Assembly: GCA_019096065.1 (NCBI GenBank)
Contig: JAGUCH010000005.1
Location: 1,984,001-2,048,000 of the forward strand
DNA: 64,000 nt
Reading direction: 5' to 3'
Source: Paracyclopina nana
Lineage: Eukaryota; Arthropoda; Copepoda; Cyclopoida; Cyclopettidae
Shown here: positions 26,603 through 38,300 of the stretch, one piece after another
Position numbering within the stretch: position 1 is the stretch's first letter
How the letters are laid out: each line of letters starts with the position of its first letter
Notes under the pieces: model-generated
Told to the model about the DNA's origin: nothing
What the model saw: the letters and a program-made list of their open reading frames with translations, nothing else
Database searches by the model: none
Translations under genes and position numbers: made by a program

Positions 26603-29600
26603 AAAGCTACTCTGACCTGCTGATAAATAAGTCATTAATAGCAATTAATCTCAAGCACACCCTCTTGAGCAGCCAAGCAAATTGGCTCCTTTTATCTTTG
26701 ATGCCAAAGTCAGTACCTTAAAAAGTGAAAAGGATTGATTGATGACAAAGGAAACACGCCCTCTTTTTAATGATTCTGCTTCTCACCTTTTCCACAGGAA
26801 TTTTCTCCTCCTACCACACCAAAAAAAAGGTCAATTTCTTTTGTTCCCGAAATACAATCAAGAATAAAAAAGATTTTTTTACCCATCCCAAATACAATTA
26901 ATTCTGCCTTTTCTGATCCTTAGAAGCGTCCTCCTTTCATCCCCTTTTAGAGCCACATTGGGACAAATTGTTTATCGATGACCCCCAGTGTGCTCTAGTT
27001 TTTTTACGATTTGCCTCATATTATGGGGGAAGAGTTGAATTTTCTCATGGAAATGAATTCCAACCATGCTATGTTGTCAAAGCTTTCAATGGTGTTTTTG
27101 AAGTTATTTTGATGCTTTTTGACATCAACCCCACCATTTTGATGATTGAAAAAGTACTTGAAAGGGTGAGTGAGATTGGAGCACAATGGGGACGGAAATT
27201 ACCATGCTGGCAGGGTTCAATTTCGAATATCATCATCTGGAATTCGAGTGCAGGCGGGATTATGCTCAGAAAATCTCAGGGTGATGAATTTTCAAACCCT
27301 AAAAGCCAATATGGAGTTTGAGGAGAAAACTTTAGAGATTTATGAAACAAGAGGGATTTTTTATTTGGGCCATGAAGGGGGTGAAAAGAATAGGAAGGAA
27401 TAAATGCCTTTACTTTAAATTGAAAAAAAATCATTTGCCTTGGTTTTGTGTATGGAAATGTGCCAGGCATTATTCTGGTATGAACAAACAAACTTTGCTC
27501 CACTTCCAAGTAATTTAATTCAAATATTATTGAGATGGCACCATACTACTCAAAGTTAGCCCACAGTTTGACACTTCTACATCATAAACTAGCTGAGCCA
27601 GTTCCAGGCTTAAAATCAAATGAAAAAGACATACAAGGTTGTACAATATATTTCTAGGTCACCTTTTACATACTTTGAGTCTTTTGGAGGCCTCTAGAAT
27701 ACTTTATGGAAATCTGCTCAGATCTCAGTGGAGCCTCAGGAGCGTCCAAAATCAAGCAGAATTTGGAAAATTGTCAGGGGTAACAACTAAGACCGATGCA
27801 TCGTATTCTGAAGCAATTCTACTACCTTAGGAACATGGCCAAGTAGTGCTTCTTCAGCTTTTCTTCTGAGATGCTGAGATTAAGCCCACAAATAGCTAGA
27901 GCTACATCTAAACAATTTTGGTCAGATTCTCGAACATGTAATATATTTTGAGCAAAACCTGCAAAGTAAATAACCAAAAATCTACTTCGAAGATATGAAC
28001 CGGGAAAAACTAAAGATTTAATTAGGAAAAGGTTTGTACCCCAAAAAGATTCAAAGAATTAAAAAGCTGATTCTTTACCAGAGTTTTTTGGTTGGTTGGT
28101 GATGCTTTTTAAGCTTATCGCTTCTTTCATGGGAAAAGCTCAGAAACTAACCTAGCTTTTTCTACCTATCCAGATTATAAAGCTGTGTATATTTTTCACG
28201 AGTTTAGCTAGAAAATGCCTGCTCATCCAAGTGCGATTGACAAAAATGGCCGCCATAATCAACTAATCTTGGCATTTGTGACATGATAAATGTTCTCAGA
28301 TGAGTTGCCATCAGATTAGAGGCATTTTTTCAGTGCAGTAGCAATTTCAGTAATAATACAAGTACTCCAACAACTTCTGTAAGCTAGGTTGCAGTCTTTT
28401 TTTATGTGAATTGAGTCAATAACACATGTGACACGTTTTTTTTTCTCTCTCTTATAGCTCTCTCGTTCTAGGTTGAGTATTACAACGAACAACAGCTCAC
28501 TCGAGAGACATTTCATACTTTTATTATCATTGGTCTGTGGACCAGAACTTCTTCTTTTTCCTCAGGTGCTCGTTGATTTGGGGGGGAAGATGCCATTATA
28601 TTGCCCCATGCCAATGCATATCGCGTAAAGAATTTCAACCGTAGCAGCAATAGTACGACTACTATTTTATAGGCCAAAAAATCAAGGGAAAGCTCGAGGG
28701 GGATGCAGTTGACAAAAGGAATATAATTCGGAAAAGCACACTTAACCTAGATGCTCACAACTACTTATTATATGTACAATTCCATTTTTTACCCTGGTGA
28801 ACTCATGCCATCAAAGTGCCCAATTGCTCGTGCATAAATGGCTGCTTTTCAGACTTTTTCAGATTTCTTAATATTTGTAAAGGCAATCTTGTTATTTAAA
28901 TACTTTTTGAATCCAATATAATTTCTCCTTGTTTTTTTTTCATGTATTTTGGGGGGCTATTTTATGCTCTATAGTAATTGAATGAAGTGAGCCAGATTCT
29001 TGTTTTAAAAGTCTGGGCTATTCATGGATATCTATGAATGGAATTCCACCCCTTCTTCTGAAATTCTTCACACAATGGGTCTCCATTACTGTGTGGGGGT
29101 GACAATTTGATCAGAAAACTTTGAAATGAAATTCCATTTTCTTATATCTGCCATAACTCTTGCAAAGATTGGCCTCATTGATTTTAAGTACGACTTCCCC
29201 TACTTTATGTGCCAAAATATACCACGTATAGCATGTACACTATTCCACTTCAGCGAAATGCACTATACTTGACCACCACCGCACTGAAGGCAAACTCTAA
29301 TACATATACTATTCTTGAGACTTGGCGGGCTCACATAAATCATTCATAATATTTCAAGTATTTTGAAGCTGTGAAATGGGAAAATGGAAAAAAAGGGAAT
29401 TTCAATAGTTAATGCTGGGTGAAAAATGCCGCGAATTCAGATAAAGCCATATTTTTGTAAACATTAAATAGGAATTTTGCATTATGGTACAATCCGGTTG
29501 CTTTTTTAAAAGAGATGCTTTCATTTAAGCATCGTGTATCTGGCTTTACTTGTGAAAGGTTTCGCAAGTTGGTAATGGAGCATTGCGCAATTTTTGTCAA

Positions 29601-32600
29601 ATTAAAAAGGTTTCGAGACTTTATTGTGAAATGTTGCGATCCTTTTTTTAAGGGGTCGCAAGGGTCGTCCAGTTTAGCATAGTAATCATTAATTTTAGTG
29701 TAAAAATAACCTATCTTACTTCATTTTAATTTTTTGGAGGGGATTAATCTTTAAAGCATTTTTGAAATATATTTTTGTGTAGGTAATAAATTAATGATTT
29801 TTAAAATTTGCTACTTTGGTTAGTCTTTTTGTATGAATTTGATTTCTGAATTTTTACCCAGAAGCAATGAATAAATAGGAAATCAGCTTTTTAAAAAATA
29901 TTTATTAAAAAAATTAAAATGCACTTTTTCTTAGCTACTATGTCAATACCACCTAAAGCGTGATTGAGGGCAAACCTTTAATTCTATGCATTCTGCTCAG
30001 CGTGAGTTTCCTCGCATGCACTCAAGTTTTCTAATAATTATTCAAAGTGGTGATTTGAATAAATGATTTGGTATCATGTCAGGTTTTGCTTTTAAGCAGC
30101 ATTTTAAAAAAATCAACGGCTCAAATTAATGAATGAAGCTTCAAGTTTTTCCCGACATTTTGTAATTGGCATTTGATTGAAATTCGAGTTTCTTGCGCTG
30201 GAAGTTTTTCCGTTGGGGCGCGAACATGATTATTATTATTTCTAATTTGAAACCTACGCTTCAGATGAATTATTGACCGAGACGAATGAGATCAAAAAAG
30301 CCCCACCAGACGATCACGCGTCATCTTGGGCCAATATCCGAAATGACGTGCTGATCAACCAAAATGACTGTTCCTTTTTTCCCCAAAAACCTTTCGCATG
30401 AGACTGCAATCTGTTCAATTTTTAAAAATAGTTGAAAAAGTAACCACTAGGTATCGGCCATCATGATTGCTCATGAAATTGTTGCGTTTACTCCCCAGAA
30501 TACTAACGATTTGGTGTGATTTTTGCCAGATCTTGGGAGCGGCCTGTAATTTAGCTGCCCCTATAATAAACGCTGCAGCAAAAGGTTTTCCATCATGTTG
30601 TCCGGTCGGGTGGTGTGTGCGCAAGAATTTTCCAATGGAAACGCTGAAAGAATTGACCAGGAAAATCAAAAACTTATTGATCTGTCAGCTCGAGGAATCA
30701 GATCCAATATCTCATTTGTAATTTGATCAGCCTTGACAGACTTGAAATTCTTGAGGAAGGGAAAAAATGAAATATCGAGCCTTCCAAAAACGGGCTCGCT
30801 ATTTTGTTGCGTGAAAATTACACGGTCAACGAGCCGACCCCGACCAATTAAACATAATTGCTATTCAAGCAATTTTCGAATTTCTCCCGTGAAAAATCAT
30901 CCATCATAAGGTTATTACGTTGTTCAACATCTCAATTGCCCACGGAGGAAAAAGAATACAAAAAAATATTTCTGTTCGGGCTTAATTTGAATTTTTGCTC
31001 TGATTTGAGCCTGAGTACGCGCGCGCGTACTTTTGTTATCAGCTGTCACGCTCCCGTTTTGTTTTGCTAGCCTGTCCATTTTAGGTTAGAAAATTGCGCT
31101 GAACTTGCTATTTTCTCCCGTGAAATGATGATGATACTTGTAGCGTTTCCAAACATTACTTTTCGCGAGACGAAAATCCTTTCTTTTGGCACTTTTTTAC
31201 CTCTGCTCATATCTCTTCTCTAGGCCAAGATAATTCAATATTTTTGGCCGAAAAAATCAAACATCTATTTTGACTCCTTTGGGAAATGGGTTGAACAGTA
31301 AGAAGATATTAGCTTAGAATTTATAATTTGTTGAAAATAGATTTTTCTCCTTCGTTGCTTTAGAAATGAGCTGGTAGCCATTCTAGCTGCCCTGGGAGAA
31401 AATTGCTTCCAATTGTCCTTCTTCTTTGGAAATGGAAGTCAAAAGGAAGCTGATGGGTGAAAATCCATTATCCAAATTCTTCTGGTAAAAGTATTTATAG
31501 CTGTAAAATAATCGGTGGCGTTGAACAACTTGCGGAATGTAGAGTCAACAACAAGTCAATTGCGGAGAGTCTCTCATTATAAGATTCTCCCTACCTATTT
31601 AGTTCGGGGCTCTGATTACATGTTTGCCTGCCACCACCTATTGTTCCTCAACAACTGCACTGCTTTTCAAAACCTCACCAGCAACGTCGACAACGGCGAA
31701 GAAATGGCCAACAGGTGAATTCGACAATGAAAACATGGGATTAAATTTTCGGACCTGTCGTAGGTGTTCGTTCGATCCTCTAATGACGATCATTAACCAA
31801 TTTTGAAATCAAGCCGTTGAATTGGCAGCGCCATCTGTGTGAAGCCCAATTAAACTTAATTTTTCACTTTGGCCCCGCCAAAATCTCGGCAAGTAATTTT
31901 TTGGAAGTTTTTGGAAACTCATATTGACCCACTATTAATTTTGGGAGTTAATAAGAATGCGAAGATTAAAAATGATTTTTTTTATGCAAAAAGCTTGAAA
32001 TTGTGGATCAGCCTTCGAATAAGTTGATAGATTTTAATAAGCAGCTTAAATTCAATGAAGCTTGTAATTGAATCATTTTTTATGACCATGCTGCTTTTAA
32101 CCATGACAACTTATTATGTATACGTTGATCAGCTCAATTTCGTGCTTGATTTGAGTTTTACGACTTAACTCGCGTGCGACGATAAAACATCGTTCAAATG
32201 CATTGTTTACCCAATCATTAATTAACCTGACCCATAAAACCTAAAAAAGGCTGATTTATGGGCGAACATTTGATGAAGCTAAAATAACAGGCAAAAAATC
32301 GACCATGCTTTTTTCCATGGCATGTGATTGAACTTTTGGCGAGATTAATTCGCTGTCAGCTATCTAGCCCACTTTGTACAGTCGTTTCCCACAATTTCGC
32401 ATCACAGATCTTTGTGGTTAGTTATCCTGGCCAAGGTCACGGAAAAAAATCCATTATTTTCCGTAGATCTTAATCGAGCACTTTTGATGAGGTGGGCAAA
32501 CGTCTCATTTTCCATACAAGATATATGAGCAAAGTCTGCATTTTCCCTTTCATCGAAGGCTTGAAAATTCTCGTGCTGGCAATCAAAGAAGATTTATTAT

Positions 32601-32700
32601 GGCCATGAAGATACAACGCTATATAATAAGAATCTCCTCGCGCAGAATATTGGTAAAACAGCCAAAAATCAAATAATTCAACCTTCTCTTGTTGTGGTTA
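26603..32700. other. Gene-free spacer, 26.6-32.7 kb
   Basis: No gene is supported. A 117-codon frame at 26968-27321 (plus) has no recognisable motif. The part from 29.6 to 30.0 kb is especially AT-rich. A small CpG patch with ACGCGCGCGCGT lies near 31015-31030. Confidence 0.4.
31825..31840 (-). promoter_or_regulatory. AGATGGCGCT site (CTCF-like)
   Basis: The minus strand reads CACAGATGGCGCTGCC. It is one of five exact AGRTGGCGCT decamers in the window and lies about 1 kb upstream of the MATH-BTB gene. Confidence 0.35.
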
Positions 32701-32745
32701 ACCTGCTAATTGTAACCACCTTGACGATGCTGCTCATTTGCTGCT

Positions 32746-32782
32746 CTCAGTCTATGAAAATCCCCAGAGACTTTAACGGTCG
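32746..32782 (+). promoter_or_regulatory. Possible initiator for the MATH-BTB gene
   Basis: CTCAGTC at 32746-32752 fits the arthropod initiator consensus TCAGTY, with the A at 32749 as a possible start site. GGTCG, a DPE-like pentamer, lies about 30 bp downstream but is offset by roughly two bases from ideal spacing. No TATA box is evident. This is motif-level evidence only. Confidence 0.2.
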
Positions 32783-32816
32783 CACAGTGGCAAACTAACA
32801 AACGACAACAGCGTTT

Positions 32817-32861
32817 ATGAAATCGTTCAGTTGTGGTTTTGGACTCTTTGGGAAATGGTGA
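32817..32861 (+). other. uORF overlapping the MATH-BTB start codon
   Basis: A 14-codon frame begins with ATG at 32817 and ends in TGA at 32859-32861, so its stop falls just after the main ATG at 32855, in a different frame. If the 5' leader includes it, it could lower translation or allow termination-reinitiation. It matters only if the transcript starts upstream of 32817. Confidence 0.3.
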
Positions 32862-34357
32862 CTCCGGCAAGATGGCGCATATTTCCATTTTGGAAAGAAT
32901 CCTCGCAAACCCCGAAGCCTTTCAGCTCTCCAGCGTTCGAAATTGACAGCTACACAGTCCTGGATGGGATCGACCATGACAAGCCCAGATACCGCCTTTT
33001 TGCCAACGACCGCGAAAAGCCCTGCTATCTGAGCTTGTACATCGCCAACGATAACCCCAAGGTGGCCTTTCGGTGCAAATACAAGCTGGAGGTCAACTAT
33101 GGCGAGGAAATCCTCTGGGGAGAAATGGTGATTGGGCCCTACGACAGCAGAATCCTCACCGAATGCGTCTTCAAAAAAGCCCACTTGAGCGTGAAATTGT
33201 GGCTGTATAACACGGTCACCATCTCGTTCGATGATCCAGCCCGAGAATATTACCCTCAAATTCTGGACCCCGACGTGATTTTGAGGTCGAGATGTGGAGT
33301 CGAATTTCCTGTGCACAAATCAGTGCTTCGCTACAATTCCATTGTATTCCTGGCGATGTTCAGACATCCTGAATTCAAAGAGGGCTCGGAAGTCAACCCA
33401 ATCATTGATTTGCCCGATGCCTCGGAAAAAACCCTCGAGACGATGCTCAAAACGTTCTACAACGACTGGGACACGATTCTTCCGTAAGTTCATTTTCGAG
33501 CGAAGCGACGCCCAAACACTGATCCCAGCCTAAATTGGGGATAATCGAGCGAAAAATAACTTGTCTACTAAGGGCCTGTTCACCTGCTTATTATGGCCGT
33601 TATTTTGGCAAAATATTGGAGAGAAATACTGAGAAACTGAGAATTTTATTTTTGGTGTAGGATGGCTTTTGGTACCAATATATCGATTCCGAAGTCAAAA
33701 TCTGAAAAATGATTTTACAAATACCGGATTTTTGCAAATATCAGCATACTATCGCGCGTTATTTTGCTGATAATACTACAGGTGAACAGGGCCTAAATAT
33801 TAGTACTTTTCAACGTATATTTTGATGGGCTTTTTGATCTTGTATTTGTGCTGTGTATTCAAATACGTATTTTCGTATCTTACAGAAATCAACTCACCGT
33901 GGAGCTGCTCATCATTGCGGACAAATACATTCTGACTGAGCTGAAGCAAAAGTGCACCACTCACCTTTCTTTTCACCTGAACAGCGAAAATGTGCTTGAA
34001 TGTGCGGTCATTGCCAACCTTATGGACTTGAAAGAGCTCCAAGATGCTACTTCAACTGTGATTCTCTACAATTACAGCAGATTCAAGGATACACCAGACT
34101 GGAATATGGTGCGAAAATTCCACCCTGGAGTTGTGACGCGGGTTATGACATTTGCAATCAAGCGGGGCCACAGAGAGCCCAGATTCTCCCATATTGGGTT
34201 CTACGTGGAAAATTGCCTGATTTATCTGACTGATGCTGCCTATGCCAGCGTGACCAATACATTCGACATTTTCGGCTTTTTCGTTACTAGCCTCAACAGA
34301 ATCCTGGATATGGTTGATCCTCAGGGCTTAATGCATGAGCCAGTAGCAGCGGAATAA
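32855..34357 (+). CDS. MATH-BTB (SPOP-like) protein, two exons
   Basis: Exon 1 is 32855-33483 and exon 2 is 33886-34357, joined by a 402-bp GT-AG intron in phase 2. The product is 366 residues. A divergent MATH-like region lies at about residues 30-125. A BTB/POZ domain follows at about 138-245, containing DPDVILRS, FPVHKSVL and LLIIADKYILTELK, the same landmarks as in SPOP, and then a short BACK-like tail. Such proteins bind substrates through MATH and Cul3 through BTB, acting as ubiquitin-ligase adaptors. The MATH part is more diverged than the BTB part, so the substrate cannot be guessed from it. I chose the ATG at 32855 because it has a good context (GAAATGG) and no upstream in-frame ATG follows the TAA near 32774. 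The exons are CpG-rich, unlike the 3' exons of the neighbouring ci gene. A lineage-expanded MATH-BTB paralogue is as likely as the SPOP orthologue. Confidence 0.85.
33572..33793. mobile_element. Tourist/Harbinger-like MITE in the intron
   Basis: A 222-bp element with inverted ends GGGCCTGTTCACCTG and CAGGTGAACAGGGCC is flanked by TAA on both sides (33569-33571 and 33794-33796). The 3-bp TWA duplication and TIR-only structure fit PIF/Harbinger-type MITEs. A near-identical copy, with about seven differences by eye, lies at 57062-57284. It makes up over half of the MATH-BTB intron. Confidence 0.85.
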
Positions 34358-34389
34358 TTTTCTTTGCCAATTAATTTGAGCCTACAAAC

Positions 34390-34395
34390 TTTATT
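34390..34395 (-). terminator. Candidate distal poly(A) signal of ci
   Basis: On the minus strand AATAAA occurs here, about 940 bp past the ci stop codon. It is the only exact AATAAA I found on that strand between the two genes. If it is used, the ci 3' UTR would overlap the end of the MATH-BTB transcript. A variant signal nearer the stop is possible. Confidence 0.25.
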
Positions 34396-34429
34396 ATGTT
34401 GTACTTGTAGCTACTCAACAGAAAAAGAA

Positions 34430-34435
34430 AATAAA
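34430..34435 (+). terminator. Poly(A) signal of the MATH-BTB gene
   Basis: AATAAA lies 73 bp beyond the stop codon, a normal distance for a short 3' UTR. Confidence 0.6.
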
Positions 34436-35338
34436 TCTTGGGTTCCTCCACCCAACTAGACTATTCACAGTGTGGGATTGCTGCGCACAAAAAGCATCTA
34501 CAATTAACTCGGGCTCTCAGGCTTTTTCCCCCTATGCATTTCTGGGTGTTGATGGTGTTTTTTATGGGCCTTTTTACAGTCCAGCCAGTCCCAGTGTGTG
34601 TGTGACTACTGCGCTGAATCTTGGAAGATATCTTTTGGAATATATAGTAGCAGGCTAACTTACTCCACCCTTCAGTTACAGCATCATGAAATGCCCACTA
34701 TGAGATGATGTTACTAGCTTTGTTTTTGCCCATCAGAGACAAAACCTGATGCTGAATAACTTCATTTTCCTCCCTACAAAAAGATACAATAATAATAGCA
34801 GCAACAATGCTTCAATTCTGACATTTGGGATCCCCTGCAACGATGTAGGGGGATCTTCATTTAGCCGGAATGATTTGCATTTTGTTTGCTATAATAATTT
34901 ATGACCCAGGCCTTTTAGATCATGTTGGCTAACAGTTTTTTTTACTACCTGCTGTTGCTGTTTTCCCCGTCGTCATCCTCAGACTTTTTTAAATGATGAA
35001 ACGATGAAGCTATACGAGCCACCTGCTGTTAGCCCACGAAACTGCTGATGAGCAAGAAAAATCGACCAAATTCAGCCTTCAAAATTATAATTGTAAAGGG
35101 TGATGCAAGAAAAATCGACCTGCCCCAGCTTTCGAAATTCTTTGACAAACTAAAAATCACAACAAAAATATCACGAGGAAAATTATAATTAAGAAAATCA
35201 ATGAGGAGAAAGCAGATTACATAAATATATAATACTATTATATTCTGAGATCATGAAGACTCACATGTACTCAATATCAAAGTTGATGATGCAAAAATGA
35301 TCAGCTGAAAGACACACAGATGATTTTGGTCATGTCAG
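34436..35338. other. Convergent intergenic region / ci 3' UTR
   Basis: About 0.9 kb between two genes pointing at each other. It is AT-rich, without an open frame of interest, and probably consists mostly of the ci 3' UTR. Confidence 0.5.
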
Positions 35339-38300
35339 TCACTGAGCTGTCCAATTTTGGCACTGTTGCACGTAATCAAACGTCCTCTGATAGCTTGTGG
35401 CACTATTGTTGGCTGGTGCCACAGTGGCTGCTGCTGCTGAACTATTATCACAATTTGGGGTTGAACCAGAAACTTGTTTTTGTTGCTCACTAGGATTGCC
35501 ATTACTCATCCCATTCCATCCAGCCCAATTATTGGCCTGCCACTGATTGTTGTACTCAAAACTGCCATTGTCTGCAGCAGATCTTCCACTTGCAGCAGTT
35601 GGGGCATATCCTGGAAAGTTGCCAGGCGCAGGGTAGTTTTGCTGTTGCCAATTATTACCACCTTGGTTATAGTGGTAAAATTGCCCATTTTGCTGCTGTT
35701 GCTGCTGGTTATACTGACCAGGCATCCTATTTTGGTACATATTTTGCTGCTGCTGTTGCTAAAAAGGAAGAAAAATGTCAGAACCTGGTTTTGCTTGCAG
35801 GGTAGCAGTTTTTTCTCACCATTTGCTGCTGGTCATTTTGCTGCTGCTGAGGATGGAAGTAGGTGTCTCCAGACATTCCCCGAATTCTTTGGCCATGCAT
35901 GGGCACTCGATTTTGCTGAGCAGCCATGTTCAGCTGGTTGTAGCTTCCACTCCTTTGGTGACGTGATAATTGGCCATCCACTCCAAAAGTCCTGTCCAAA
36001 GTGCGAACTGGGTCTGAAGCCCTCCTTGCCCCGCTGTGCCCATTGTGTTGGGCCACTGGGGGCACTGGGGGCATGATTGGAGGGTTGGTGGGCGTGACTG
36101 CAGACATGGCTGAGCCCCGCCCATCCATCATTGGAGTGGGAGTGGCCACAGGTGTGGAAGTGGGAGGAGCTCCCTGCATCATTTGATGATGCTGAGTTGC
36201 TCTCCTGTGCAGCCTATTCAGGTGCTGACCAATGCCCTGATTGGAGGAGGCGTGGCCAGGGTGATCGTTGGAGGCCACACCCCCATGGTTGGAGGCCATG
36301 CTTGACCGCCTAGATGAGTCAGCTGACATGTGATCCCAGGGTGAGTTCATCATGGCTCTAGTAGACACATTAGAGCCCTGCAAAAAAGGGAAGCAAAAAG
36401 TTGAGAGAGAAGCCAGGGTCTCAGCAGCTGCTGAGCCAATTACCTGAGACATTGCTGAGACATCACTGCACCTCCTGCTGCTCATCATGGACTGCTCAGA
36501 TCTCATGCTTCCATAGCCCTCAGTGCTGTTGGTCCAATTGCTCCCTCTCCTGTTTCCCTGAGGAGCCTGAAGCTGAGTCTGACCCATAGGCATTGCTGAG
36601 CAGTGCTGCTGGTGCTGCTGACCCATCACTCCACTGACAGGGTAGTTGGTACCATGGATGCTCATCTTCTCAATACTCCTGTTGATCTCACCAAGGTGAT
36701 TAGGCATCATTTTCATCTTGTTTGAGAGCCTTTGAGCTAAAGCATTGTTGCTGCCACCTCCTGCAGGCATTCCCATGGAAGATGACTCTTCAGAGCCTAC
36801 TCCTATGGCAGCAGCCACAGCCATCTAAGGTTAAAAATAGTATACATTAGAATCATGCGGGGGATGAAAGAGTAGTTTTAGTAAAGATTCTCACATTGAT
36901 ATCTTGCTCAGGATCAGCCACCATGTCCCAATGGTTGATGGCCAAATTGGAAGTGCTCACATTGTTGTCACTCAGTGGCATATTATTATTGGCCATCACT
37001 CCTCCAGCAGCAGAGGAATTGCCACTCCCACTGCTCATATTGTGCCTCTCATCTGAGGGTGAGATTGGCCCTGGAGAACTTTCCACCTCGGATTTCACTG
37101 TGGACACACTGTGTGGTGTTTTGGGAGTGTTTGGATTGTTGTCATCCATGCTCCCTCTGCTGCCATCAAAATGGTTGCCTTTGTGCCTTTTACTTGCATA
37201 AAACTCATGGCCATGCACAGTTTTGACATGCTTCCTGAGTGAACTAGGGTCGGTGTACCTTTTTGTGCAGCCAGGGGCCTTGCAAGCGTATGGTTTCTGG
37301 AAAATTACGTGATTTTGATCAGATTTCTTATCTTGATTATACTCGAGGCTTTTTTAGGTGGGTTCAAGCACGTGTGTGGATTTTTCTTACCGGTAGTCAG
37401 GCGTCTGTTGTACGAGGGCAGCACAATAATTGATATCTTTTGATTTTTAGAGGGACTTGAGATAATTTTTTTGGACTCTCTTACCTCATTAGAGTGGGTT
37501 CTGTTTTGGTGTTTGGCTCGATCAGAGGCATTGCTGAAGGCTTTGCTGCATCCAGGAAATTCACAAGTGTAAGGCTTTTCCCCAGTGTGAGATCTTAGGT
37601 GAGTCTTGAGATTCTCCAACCTTGAGTATGCTTTGGCACAATTTTCGAACTGAAAAGTCATCAAATATCTTATTATTATCCATTTTCTACTCTCAGCCAG
37701 TATGCTTGTTGATCTTATTGAATATCTTAAAAAGGGTTATTTTTGCTGAGAAACATTAATATGGCTGATTAATACAATTTCAAATTTGAGGTCAATTCAA
37801 CAGCTCACAAATCTAAGTCAGCAGATTGTTTACATTTTCATGCCTTCTGAATGGAGGAAATATAGAGATCCAATTTCGGAGTTTAGGGTTGACCCATATT
37901 TTTTAGCCCACTTAGAGGTTATACAGTAGGCAGAACTAATTTTTATAGTGGGGCTCATAAAGCAATTCTTACCGTGCATCTGTGGGGTTTTTCGCCCGTG
38001 TGTCTCCTCATGTGGACCACCAGCATGTACTGAGCCTTGAAGGGCTTCTCCTCCCTGGAACAATCCTTCCACTGACAGACAAAGGCCTTTTTGCTGTTCC
38101 CGATATGGTCATTGTTGAGATGCTGCAATAAACGCATAAAAGTGTTGCCAGACTCCTTTAACACTCGTAATAAATGGTCAAACCTTGACAAGCTGGTCTT
38201 GAGTGTGCAGGTCACGATCACAGCCAGTCCAGTGGCAATGCGTTTCAACAAAGTCGGGCTCCTCTTTGATCATCATGCTCGTTGTGGAAGCCGAATCGAG

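Noticed and set aside
32795..33316. 173-codon minus-strand frame
   Set aside because: Antisense shadow of MATH-BTB exon 1; the plus-strand product has clear BTB motifs and a matching second exon.
35474..36076. 200-codon plus-strand frame
   Set aside because: It is the antisense shadow of the ci 3' exons, where Gln and Asn codons read as stop-free on the other strand.
36001..36589. Short plus-strand frames rich in Gly/Trp/Cys
   Set aside because: Shadows of ci exons 8 and 9.
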